Shown: positions 13,412-25,200 of the stretch, one piece after another
Layout of the letters: every line of letters starts with the position of its first letter
Numbering within the stretch: position 1 is the first letter of the stretch
NCBI GenBank assembly: GCA_002633025.1
Contig: NMRB01000173.1
Coordinates: 213,158-277,157 of the forward strand
Source: Notospermus geniculatus
Lineage: Eukaryota; Nemertea; Pilidiophora; Heteronemertea; Lineidae
DNA: 64,000 bases
Reading direction: 5' to 3'
Notes under the pieces: model-generated
The model's input: only the letters and a program-made list of their open reading frames with translations
Databases searched by the model: none
Told to the model about the DNA's origin: nothing
Translations under genes and position numbers: made by a program

Positions 13412-16024
13412 AGGCTTTATTCTTTGCATCGGAAGGCAAATGCTTCCTGTGAAAGAACTACCTTTTGCTGGGGACATATCCTGGGCTCACTCCCTGTCAC
13501 ACTGTTCAGTAACACAGTCCTTTCGGGAGCTACTCTCATTTGACTGCCGTATAGGATATTTTCTCGGGGTTAACTTCTAGTACAAGACGTGATCGGTACC
13601 TGATTCGAATTCAGAAATAAGAACACGCTTGATTTTGTTCTTGTTTTCTAACTAAAATTTCTTTTAGACTACAGCCATCATGGGTAGGCCTAGTGTTTAT
13701 TTTTGTGGAGATAGAAGGGAGGCGGAGGTCTCAGAAACACACACCTTTTTCATTTTTAGATCACATACAGGTATGTGATATACCGGGGCAGCTTTCAAGG
13801 AATCGTGTGTATTGTTGTTGGTGTCTCTTCAGGATTAAAAAAAGTGAAAGATTTGGAAATGATTGTTTTTATTTTGGGCATCAAATTATTATAACTTGTT
13901 GAACTTGTTGTTTGAAACTCTCGATGAATTTTAATTGGCATGAGAGATAAAATTTTGTTACTTTTTTTCTGAACGCTTTATTCTTTGTTCTATTGTATAG
14001 TTGGACACGTGGTCAATCCGAGTGTCGTCTGTCTATCTGGCAAAAACATGACAAATCAATCGAAAATTGATAAGCAAATTTTGAAATTCAAAGTAAAGTA
14101 TTAGTTTATTCTTTTATATTCCTGACAGAGGCGTGTTTGTAGCTAATGGTGTATCAAAATTGAAAAGGAAAATTATTTTTATGAGATAAATCTGAATCGT
14201 GGCTCTGTTGAATTGCCAGTGTTTGGCAACATGTTGTGTTGTGGCCCTGTGTAGTTTCTGTTGTCGTCGTAACGTAATAGGTATCAAGTACATGTACGTA
14301 GCAACCGTGTACCGTATCCCAATCTTTACTTCGGCAGCTTTTGTATATCATTTGGGCATTAATTCATTCAAACTCGATACGCCTGTATTGGGTGTTGTTC
14401 ACAGATTCCGGGAATCCAACCTTGCTAACGATGCCCGCATCTGACCGGTCACGTGGAGCCTAGTTCGATGTATTTATACTATTTTTGCAGCTGCAACCAC
14501 TACCAATTTTAAGAGATGCTGGCGTCCGACATGCGGTTCCAGGGACTAGGTGATGTTACTTTGGAGCGAGTTATGAGCTTACATAATGTTGAACCTTTTT
14601 GAAGTTTGCAGTGGATATCACAGCCAACACTCCGACGGCCGTCTTTAAAAAATGTTTCAATGCACCTGAACTTCAAAACTATCTGTGATTCTTATATGTT
14701 GCCCAAGAAAATTTAATGGATTTACAGTACATTGAATGTGAATTGTCAAATGGATTTTATGTAGCCATGTTGTTTGTTGATGTCTACGTGACATAACCAA
14801 CCGACCGCGAGCAGATGACTGGATCTGAATTTGCCTCTGACAAGAATGTCTGAAGCCTTTGTGAGTTTGCAACATATCAGCGCCAACGCTGGATTCTTGT
14901 TGCATTCGGTTTTGTTTAGTTCCTTCATCGGGTGCAGTGCTGTTGATCACCCGGAAGTGGCAAAATCAGAAATGGTAACTTTTGGAATGCCAGTGGACAG
15001 GCTTTAACTGGGGGCAAAATAGTACAATTGGTAGCTTTTTCAGCAAGTCAATGAGAAAAGGGTCGTTTCATGGGGGAAATTAGGCCTAGGCCTATTGCAA
15101 TTCGAAAAATTTCAGGTCTCGTTTGCTTGGTACTGTTGCCAACAAAATGTTGTATTTTGTACTCGTGTCTCTCAGACATAAATCCAGACTAAAGTCAACA
15201 ATGCGCATGCGCAATGTCAAACAGTGGTCTCTTTTATAGCTCATGCGCCAGAATATTTTGAAGGACACTTGAATTTTGGCTACACTTTAAGCCCTCAGCT
15301 TCGGAACCAGTGAAATGGAGGTCGGGTTTGAAATTTAGAAAGAAATCATTCAACTCTGGTTAAATTTTTTTCAGGAAAAACTATCCTCCCATGGTACTCC
15401 ATTACAAATCTCAGGTTGTTAATTGACTGACCTTGACCTTCAATTCAATGTCACTCATGTGATTGAAAGTATGTAAATAATAATTGTAAATAAATGGTAA
15501 AAATGATGAAGTAAACTGCCTGCACGTTATTTTTATGTGTTATGTTGTAGCACTCCCTGTGCCTCTGGCGATTTACCATCAGATCTCAGTCATTTCACTC
15601 AATTCTATGACCTCCCGGCGACAGAGTGAAGATGATACAGATGATTTAGCTTGAAATAACCAGAGTGAATTACGACACTTGCAATAGGAAGGTATATACT
15701 TTATTTCAAACAACTGGCTCTCAAAGAACATTTGGATGAATTAACCCACGCCTACATATGATGCGAGGTAAAGTGAAAAAATAAGAACTGTCTCCCTCTC
15801 GCCAGGACCAAAACCAATCCCATCCTTGTTTACGATTCACTTATGTGTACCGTATCGTCTCACACGACACGACGTCGACGTATTTATAAACTAAGGAAAC
15901 GTTGTCCTATGCTTCACTTTATATATTCACATCTTTACAATGAATTCCCATCGGTCTTTGTGCGTGAAGTATTTACACTAGGCCTTACGCTGCAAGGAGT
16001 GTCAGAAACGTACAATGCCCATCC

Positions 16025-16108
16025 TCCCACAGCAGGGGTTTTTACCTCGCTCCTCTTCATCCGCTCGGTGACGAAGGGAGCGAGCAGTAAGAACGCCTGA
16101 TATTCTCA
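16025..16108. repeat. Dispersed repeat copy shared with 43.1 kb
   Basis: The stretch CGGTGACGAAGGGAGCGAGC followed by AAGAAC and CCTGAT recurs nearly unchanged at 43150-43190. Each copy also has a CAGGGGTT block upstream. The family is unknown. Confidence 0.4.
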
Positions 16109-17316
16109 GGATGACAATGCCAAGAATCTTCAATATCTTTAGAAAATCCGGAAAGCATCGAATGCCTGACGGAGTAAAAGTCATCGTGTTAAATGACTCG
16201 AAGTCAGTTTTGCCACACCCTGCATGCGCAGGCCTCAATTCTTCTTGACTGCTCCTCTTTTGACCTTATCGTGACTGGAATGATTAGTGATATATGCACA
16301 CAAAACATACAGGAATATACTGAGGAATCTGCTACACTGGCCTGCTGCATTCATGATCAGATACATGTGCATCCCGTTACCATATGTTAGTTAGTACCAA
16401 CACGAAAATATCTCTTCGATACCCAGTCTGCCCCTCCCCCTCCTTCGATTTTTTATCAAACTGTCTTGCAAGTTTGCAACCCATTTTGCCATTATAAATC
16501 GTCTGCCAAAATCAGTTTGCAAATTTCGTCACCCCTCCCCGATATGCTATGATCATGAGTCCGCAAAACGTGCGTATTTTTCATTCTTTATGTCAAGGAA
16601 ATTTCGCTTCCCTCTGTGCTGCTGTGAAAATGTCATATCATGTACCGGTACCAGCGAAGTCCCTGATAGCCTCTGGATTGGGTTCCGGTCCAATCACATT
16701 CTTGTATTGAAAATATTGGGTCAAGGAACCACCAATCGAATCACCAGGATGGATCACCAGACCACGCATGCGCAGTACAAATGTATATTCCTCAGTCTGT
16801 ACACATAATCTCAGACGGTGGACTCGGAATATAAAGATACAGAGACTTCACCAGACGACAGCACTCATCGAAAACAGTCTAATAAACAGAGAGACATTAG
16901 ACTACGTACGACTCGATGGTTTGGGAAATAATGAGCCATGAAAAGGATAAATACGTGTACAGGACATCACCACCTAGTGATGTCATTCGCATGGTACGTG
17001 TGCATAAATTGGTTTCCCATCCAAATATTTCCCATTTTACGTCCTTTTACAGCAAAAATTCACATAATTTACGTCATTTTATGCCTTAATTCATATCATT
17101 TTACTTCATTTCGGGCCAAAATTCAAATCATTTCAAGTCTTTTGTTCCCGTTTTCCCTGACAGGCCATGATATTCTTGGGTGGTCATTTGACCATTTCCA
17201 CATCACCATGTAATTGGTAGCTACAGATCAGCAGAAAGGAGTTGTCGACGAAACCATCAAGTACACAAGAAAACCGAAAGTTGGCAACTGCTTTGCATAT
17301 GCGTTGGGACATCCAA

Positions 17317-17453
17317 TAGGGAGTTTTCGCAAAGCCCCCGGCCCGAAACGCTGATGCGAACGCCAAACCCATTGTTCGACGCCACGAAGAGAGCACCGAA
17401 GAAAAGGATAGACGTTGGCGTTGGCGTTTCGGGGGCTTAGCGAAAACTCTATA
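17317..17453. repeat. Inverted-repeat element (MITE-like)
   Basis: The left arm begins TAGGGAGTTTTCGCAAAGCC. The right arm ends in its inverted counterpart (GGCTTAGCGAAAACTCTATA). The arms are about 30 bp, with further pairing of GCGAACGCCAA and TTGGCGTTGGCG inside. There is no open frame. Confidence 0.65.
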
Positions 17454-19203
17454 AATATATTGAGCAAAACTCGTATACTACGGTAGTAATTAAATAACTG
17501 GACTAGCACTCATGTTCAACAGAAACAAATCAACAATCACTCATACGAGCACCAACAAAGTGTATACATCATAAATAGGCTACAGTTTTTATTGCACAAG
17601 GTTTGAGCCAGGATCTCTGGCCAACAAAATGAACGCCCACTGGTAATGAAAATGGCGCCTGGGCCCAATCTGACAGGTGCTGCCGGCAAGGCGACTATTT
17701 ACCGCGGCCGGAGCTTCGTCATGCTCCCAGTAGAGGGCGTTCGTGTTTCTCAATACGGAACTTTGAATTTCCCTGCGACACCTAACTCGAGAAATTAGCC
17801 TATGACAAAAACAAATATCCAATTAGTAGAGAACGGGCCATTATTTCAGGTAGAGTGTGCCTCTTCGAGATCAGAACAGCAGTTGTTGAAAATTGAAGTG
17901 GGCATCGATTGACAGAGTATCGGTTCGAGTGGGCCCGATCAAATTGATCGATGACTAACATCGATGTGTCGTCCTGTCACGAAGAGGCCATATGGCAGAG
18001 CACATGATGTACGGCGCCGTCGAGAAGTGGTTTTGGCTGAATACGTGCGAGGTTCGTGGCTGCAGGAGCAATAAAAATTTAAAGTCCTTCAGTATGAAAT
18101 GTATAGGCCTAGCAGCAGTGTCACAGAATTTTGCCAGTCAGGAAAAGAACACAGGCCTACATGTATTTGGCTAACATTAGGGGCCTATAGGCTATATCGA
18201 GGTGCATGGTGCATACGATACACGTGTATCCCTGTCGTACCTATGCAATACCATGTTCGGCTGACGCAAAGACTGTAAGGATTTGATACCAAATACAGCG
18301 GTAAAACAAAGTTGATACCTTTCAGAAAAGCCTTGTCCCAGATGAAATAATGGATGTGAATATATCGTACGAGAATAACATTAGAGACGAGATCTTAGAA
18401 TACACAAACAAGTCGAGTACAGTTGAGATATAATCCCTTAATGGGCAAACGACGACCGAGACGATTTCCTTGACGAGACCAGACACAGAAAACAGAAAAT
18501 ATAAATGTGCAGTTTTGACAATATTTAGAACAGATTTTTTTAAAGTTTTAAAGAATCAAATCAAATACAGCATTGAGAATCACCTGGGTAACCTCGTCAT
18601 TTATAGCAGAACTTGTCAAAGGATGACGGAATGTGCCATTCTCCATATTTGAACAAAGCTCTTCAAATCAAAGCTCCTTTTTGCCCATTGCTAACACAGG
18701 CTAAGCGATGCAACACTGGACTTGCTGATGTAGCACTGCCCCGCGCAAAGGGAACCGTTGTGATTTCAGCCAATCAGCTTCTCCAGTTACCCCACGTAAT
18801 TACAGTTGCATCCACCTTGACTTCGCCTTGGATACACTTCCTGGATTGAGCAAGGGTATAGGAGTGATTAAAACGATGGGTTGCATCGCCTCGATCTCCA
18901 AGAATCCTTGAGACATTCATCCATGCAATTATCATACACCTCACATGCCTCAGCCGCGCGGTTCGTCCATGTACCACAGGAGAGCTTGAGATGAAAAAGA
19001 AGCTTCTTGGACGATTCGCCCCTGTGGATCAGCTAAATGCCACGCCGAAACGTGGTCATTCTTTCACTTGCAAGGCTGTAAACTCTTTGACCAGGTCAGT
19101 ATGTGCGCCATTCCGCACGGGCAAATCTTTGAAATCAAATTTTGAACACACTTCAGAACTTTGAAAGTAATGAACACAGCAGCCTGGTTGAAGGCGATGA
19201 AGG

Positions 19204-22200
19204 TCACCGTTTAGTTTTCTTGACGGATTCTCGCACCTCAGCCATATACTGCCGGTGGAGGCACATATTGATATGGGCACGGCTGATTCCTTTAGAATGA
19301 GACGGTCTTTGCCGACTTTCTTCACAATCTTGCGCTGCCTCAGCTCCATAGAGTCCTAATTTCACACCATTCTTGTGACGCTGTTGGCTGCTGTACCGCA
19401 CAGGAAACGGATTGTGTGCTTTATCCTTTGTTGGGCTCGCGGCGGGGGATGAGGCGTAGGATGGAAGAGGGGACGTCTTCTCTTGGGCACTTTTGTGAGA
19501 TTTGTAGGTAAGTGTGGTGATATAAGCTGCTGTGATTTCTTGCTTAGCCTGTTCTTGGCTAGGTAAGTCATTGTCTACTTCGGTGTCAGGGTCATCTGAT
19601 GTCCCGGACGCGGAGTAACTGGTCCGCGTCTTTGGAATCACATATCCATCCCTGATCTCCTGTGAACGTGAACTCTCCCCTTTGAGGCTCTGTAGTTGTA
19701 TTTTACTCTGTAAATTACATTTGTCTTTGAGTACTTTTTCTTTAATTACGCCATTCTCACTGCAAGAACTCCGCAAATCACCTGCAGAATCACTCAATTC
19801 GCTGCCCACCGATGGCACCATACTGCTGGCTCCCCCGTTCTGGCTATCAACATCAGAACCGCCAGTGCTAATCTTGGAATCGGCTTCCGAAACATGTGAA
19901 TCTAAATCTGCACTGGATACAATAGATGTCACATCACTCTCATTGCGATCTTGGCAGAAAGTCCCATCCTCGCTGAGAGAGAACGGCTCATCCGTTGTTA
20001 CCGACGAGGCCGTGCTACTGGCCTCGTCGCTCTGGCTCGGTCTCCGAGATTTCCTGCTGCTATTCCCCCGTTTCTGAGGATGGGACAATCTGAGTTGGGC
20101 CTTCACCATAGGTGCATTCATGACAGCAATCCTGGGCCCTTCTGTCACATGACGGTTCTTCGCTCCACGTCCCTTAGCAACGAAGAGGTGGTTCATGGCG
20201 ACAGATGGCGTTTCTATCTTCGGCATCATGGCTGCCTCGATCTTGTTCTTGGCGTTGTGTCTGGCATTGGCGGCTGAAATGCGATGAAGGCATGTTGTTA
20301 GGTCGTCAGCCTCGTAGAATGTCTGTCAACAGTCAAATTCAGCTGGGGCAGGCCGATAATTTGGCGATATATCTGCAGCATGTGATCATCATCAGAAGAT
20401 ACTCCCCCTAGTGCCGAAGGACACAGACACTTGGACAACGTAGGCCTAGTGGTAGACCTATACCATCCTTCATTGACAGCCTGAGGCCGAATACGTCACG
20501 ATATAACAACTTTTGGCCGAGGCGTTCACCTACCTGCTAGTATCACATGAGCTTGTTTCTGCCGCTGCCGTAGCTTCTCGTACTGTTTCCTTAGAGCATC
20601 GATGTCGGTGGTCATCCTCTCCATAAACGGAGTTTGTATCAGCTCGTGCGGATTCGCCGCGTACGCGCCTGGGCTCACGTTCGATATGTCTGCGTGGTTC
20701 TTCGCTGCATTTCCATTGGCATCACCCGAATCACCTGGAAGAATAAATCAAGGGTAGAATGCATACATGTGCATGTAGTTGATGCGATATGGACGGATGA
20801 CCCTGACGGAGACCCCCGCCCGTGCCGAATTATGAACACGCAAATACGGGTAGGCCTCGATCATCACCCTTTATTGGCAAACTAGGATCGAATACATCAC
20901 AATATCTCATGTTGTATTCGGGATCTTGAGAAATCTCGGTCTTTCATGCAGGGAGAACCGTTGACAGCGCACTTCACTCAAACTTTAACTCACCCACTGA
21001 AGAAGAGGCGTATCGGAGCCTCTTTGTCGCTTCAGCCATGAACCCTGACCTACGAGGGCCCAAAGACGTACATACATACATGTATACTTCTGATGCTACA
21101 GGGAGGTACCCATTTATTCAACTACTACTCAGTAAAGGCAACGTACTGTTCTGATACAACATGAAATTGGCGAGATCGATTAGAAATATCTCCACAAGAC
21201 AGCCATGCCTCTTGATTGTCTGGGACACATCTGGCTGTAGGAGGATAGGCTATACACCTGTCATAACACCTGTACATAGTTACAGTTCAGTCAGAACGAT
21301 TGTCAAGTGACAAGTGTGTACTGAAATGTACATCACTACATTATATCACCATGGCCGCCAAAAGAAAACCACGTGTTGTCTGCAACATGACTAACCACCT
21401 CCCACTCTCAGCTGACAAATTCTTGAATCGGCCTACAGGTATTTCTTCGTTGTCATCAACTGTTTACCCAAAAGTCGTATTTTTTGTGCCATATTATATA
21501 TAATATCTCGCCAGCATAAAGTGCTTACCATCTTCGACTTATGTGCCCACCACAATGTCATTGTATGTATTCCATCCGTCCAAGAAACTTTATTCTCAGA
21601 AAGGGAACTGAAGCCTAAGAGGGTACCATGAGACTGAACAGTGTACTTACTTCTCCCTCTGAAATTTTGCTGCCCAAGAAGTCCGGTGAAACAACTGACT
21701 GCCTCTAATTCATCATCATCCGCGTCGTCATCATCACTGAAGAGAATTCCACGGGCACTTCGCTTCCCACCAGTTGCCATGGCCGCCGTGAAGGGGGTGA
21801 TATTGTAAGTATACTTCTCCCGAAGCTCCTTGATCTGTGGATGGGGGAAGGCGGCCATTGAGTAGACGTTCTGTAAAAGAGAAAAATGTTAGAACATCTG
21901 CAGGAGAAGGCCAGAACGCCGGGAAAGCACGAGCGATAAAGAGCATCACCCCTCTCCCAACAAATACCAGATGGAAGTGAAACAATATACATGTATGCAG
22001 CAACCTTTTTACGACTTGGCACAAGAGACAACATTAAAACGTTCATTGAATTTATGCAAAAGTTAACATGTAAAAGAGCAGGTGATATCCACATTATACC
22101 AATAAATCTTTTTCATGAATGGAGCTGCTTGTAGTAAAAATGTTTTTTTTACAGAAAATTGATAATTATGCGGTCTACTGATATTAAAGTTTGGATGTAG

Positions 22201-25200
22201 GCTAATGCATTAACATGAAAATCGCCACTAAGTTGTTTTGAAAGAAGTATAAAATAAACTCGAGGCTTTGCGCCATTCTTCGACACATACCTTCATCATT
22301 GAGTCGGAGTCAAACATATCACTGTCGAGCATGTCCTGCGTTAAGACTCCCATAGTTGAGTAAAATTCATCCGCGCTCTCCACAGACATGATTCGACTGA
22401 AGATAAAAGACACGAAATGTCACTATATAGGTCAGAAACATGGCGTTCGTGGCAGCCATCTTGGCTGGTTCGAAACAAGCTGAGTGGTTCGAATGTTTGC
22501 TATTTTGGCGTTGTTCACGAAATGTGAGGGCAGGGATTCGCTGGAGTCGGGTCATAAGGTTGTGTTCCCCTCTTGAGCGAATCGGTATACTTACTCCGCC
22601 AGCTTCTCCCAAATTCCTAACGCAGTTCTGAGCAATATTTCAGATCCTTCCAGAAAGATGGAATCCCAGACTCTGAGGACGATTGGCTTCGGAAGACAGG
22701 TGGCAAACATGGTGAGGAACCACTGCATGGTGAATACATTGGTCAAGGGAGGCTCGTAGCTGGTGCCTACAAGGATACCAAAACAAACTGCTGTAGAAAA
22801 TCCCTTAAAATGTTCAGCGTTTTTTACATGATATTTCCACCAACAATCATATGTTTTCAAAACAGTGAAAGGTAGACTTTTTACATGATATTTCCACCAA
22901 CAATCATATGTTTTCAAAACAGTGAAAGGTAGACTTTTATGAAGTGGTAATCGATACGAATGAAAGGATACACCCAATTCAAATATGTCATGTACCAGAG
23001 GCAAGGAAGACGAATGAGTCATTTTGTATTACAAAACGTTTCAGAGCTTAAGAACCTATTGTCACGTTTTTTCCTCTAAAATTGTGTATATGAATATTTT
23101 CCCATTAGAACTGAAAAGGGAAAATTGAAATTTCTTTTCCTAACGTTATTGTCGTACACAGTGGTACTCAGAAGTTAGTACTGGGTATGATGTACCACAC
23201 AAATACAAAAGTGCCATCGACCCAGCCAACAGACCTCACCACATAAAACGACACAGGCTGAAAAATACGATTCCTGATTTGTCTTCCATCAGCAAACAAT
23301 GAGTGGGTGTAATAGAACGGAAACACTGAGAAATGGTGGCGTGATTCCTTTATTTATTAATGATTGACAGCAAACACAGGAGATTGATGCTTGATTGGTA
23401 TTTGCGTTACCAACACAAAAAAAGATGAAAACTGTATAGTGAGAGCACGGACAACGTTTTGAAAGCTTTCCTGGAGATTGATGCACGACAAGTTGCTGTT
23501 ATTAGAGTAAATATTGTCATAGTGGAATTTTCTAGCAATAATGAAGCAGATGGCGAAAGTTGGGTCTGAATGTTTGAACTGTAAGCAAACTTTTACTTGG
23601 ATATTTTAGGGTATCAAAAATGATGGATTCCCACCAGCAATGCGGTTCCGGAGGGCATCATTTTTTGCCCTCGTCCCCCCTGCACGAAGCTACTGTTCAT
23701 GCTAAAGCTAGTTCGTGCTATTGGTTATTGGGATGGGCTCTCTCTGTACCATGCCGACACACTCTGCCATGGACATCTACGAGAGCACAGCAGGATTAAC
23801 ATTTCTCCAATGGGGGGGGGGGGGGGGGTTAATGGTAATAACAGTTACGTTATTCATAGAAAACTGCATTGAAAGTGCACAGATGTGAGTGGGCTGTTAT
23901 TTACATACAACATGCTTGAATGGATACATGATCAATGTTGACGGAACAAAGAATTTCGGACAATGCCGTAACTTGACACGTCACGAGATGTAATTGTATA
24001 TGGAGCGAATTAATAATTCATCGATCATGGTATGTTGTAACTACAAAATGAATGTCGTAACATAAATTTTTGCACCTCTTCTTGTTTATATCAAAACCTC
24101 CCTGTTGAGATGACCAGTATCGAACATAGCAGGCTGGAGCATTGGTGCAATCGTTGGTCAGTGGAAATGAAGAAAGGAGCAAAATGAAGTGCGTTTTGAC
24201 AAGATAATTAAAAGTGGTAGGTATGCAGGTATGTGTGGGGCAAAAGGTTTATGTAAGTGGTCATTGCGAAAAAGGTAATTGCAAAAAGACACGAATTTAT
24301 CTCTATCGTTGTTCTTAAGGACAGCATCGTCGTTTTATCTCCAACAACTATCTTTGCCGACCTCAAGAACAAGACTGAGGGCCGATTTCACAAAGGGCGT
24401 TTAAGACTTAGACGCGTGTAACTTCGTCAAATGCATGGTGGAAGTGTGTGCATTTAGTGAAGTTACAAACGTCTAAGTCTTAAACGCCCTTTGTGAAATC
24501 GGCCCTGAGTTATTAGTGTGTTAAACTATATTGTTAGTGTCATAAGCATTGTTAGTGCGATAAACTACGTTGTTGTTAATCAATATCCTTAAAGAAAAAT
24601 CACTTGCTTGGATCAGCGTCAGGATCATGATGCAAGAATTCATCAGGAGTTGCCTCGTTAGGGGCACTCAACGTTCGGTCAAGGCCTAGAGAACAACAGC
24701 GAAATGACTCATGTAAATAAATGACGAACGGCACCGCAATTTTTTTAGCTCAGAAATCAATAAATATACGACAACATTATAAAAGAAAGAGAATCTGGTA
24801 TTTACACAAAGCCATCAATATGTACTCATCTCAAAATGAAGATCAAATGAAATGACATCTGAAATACCACTGGAACAAAAACAACACCGACGCCATAATG
24901 GGGAGTATGGAATATCGCTGACTTACCAGAATTTTTGTCCCTAGCAGCCGTTTGGAGATAATCCAAATGTTTTGAAAGATCTGGCAGCCTCAGCCTAAGT
25001 AAATCTCTAAAAACAGCCATATCCACTGAGAGTGCTCGGAGGTTGTTGGCAAAGTAACTGTCTGGTAAGACGTGGTCAATAAGGAAGATCATCACCTGAA
25101 AAAGCAACGTACACGGTCATTTTCTCGAATTTCAATACAGCTGTCTTTGACAATATATTGTGAAAACGGCTCGAAATACCATACTTCATTTGTTCCAAAC

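Larger units (their letters stand above)
11066..19203. other. No gene recognised
   Basis: About 8 kb between the CD225-like gene and the end of TBC1D30. Open frames are short and without motifs. Two clear foldback elements (13.3 and 17.3 kb) and one dispersed repeat copy (16.0 kb) lie inside. The TBC1D30 3' UTR must start at 19203 and extend leftwards, but I could not fix its end. Confidence 0.5.

Noticed and set aside
19682-20077. 131-codon plus-strand frame
   Set aside because: Shadow of the Ser-rich last exon of TBC1D30.
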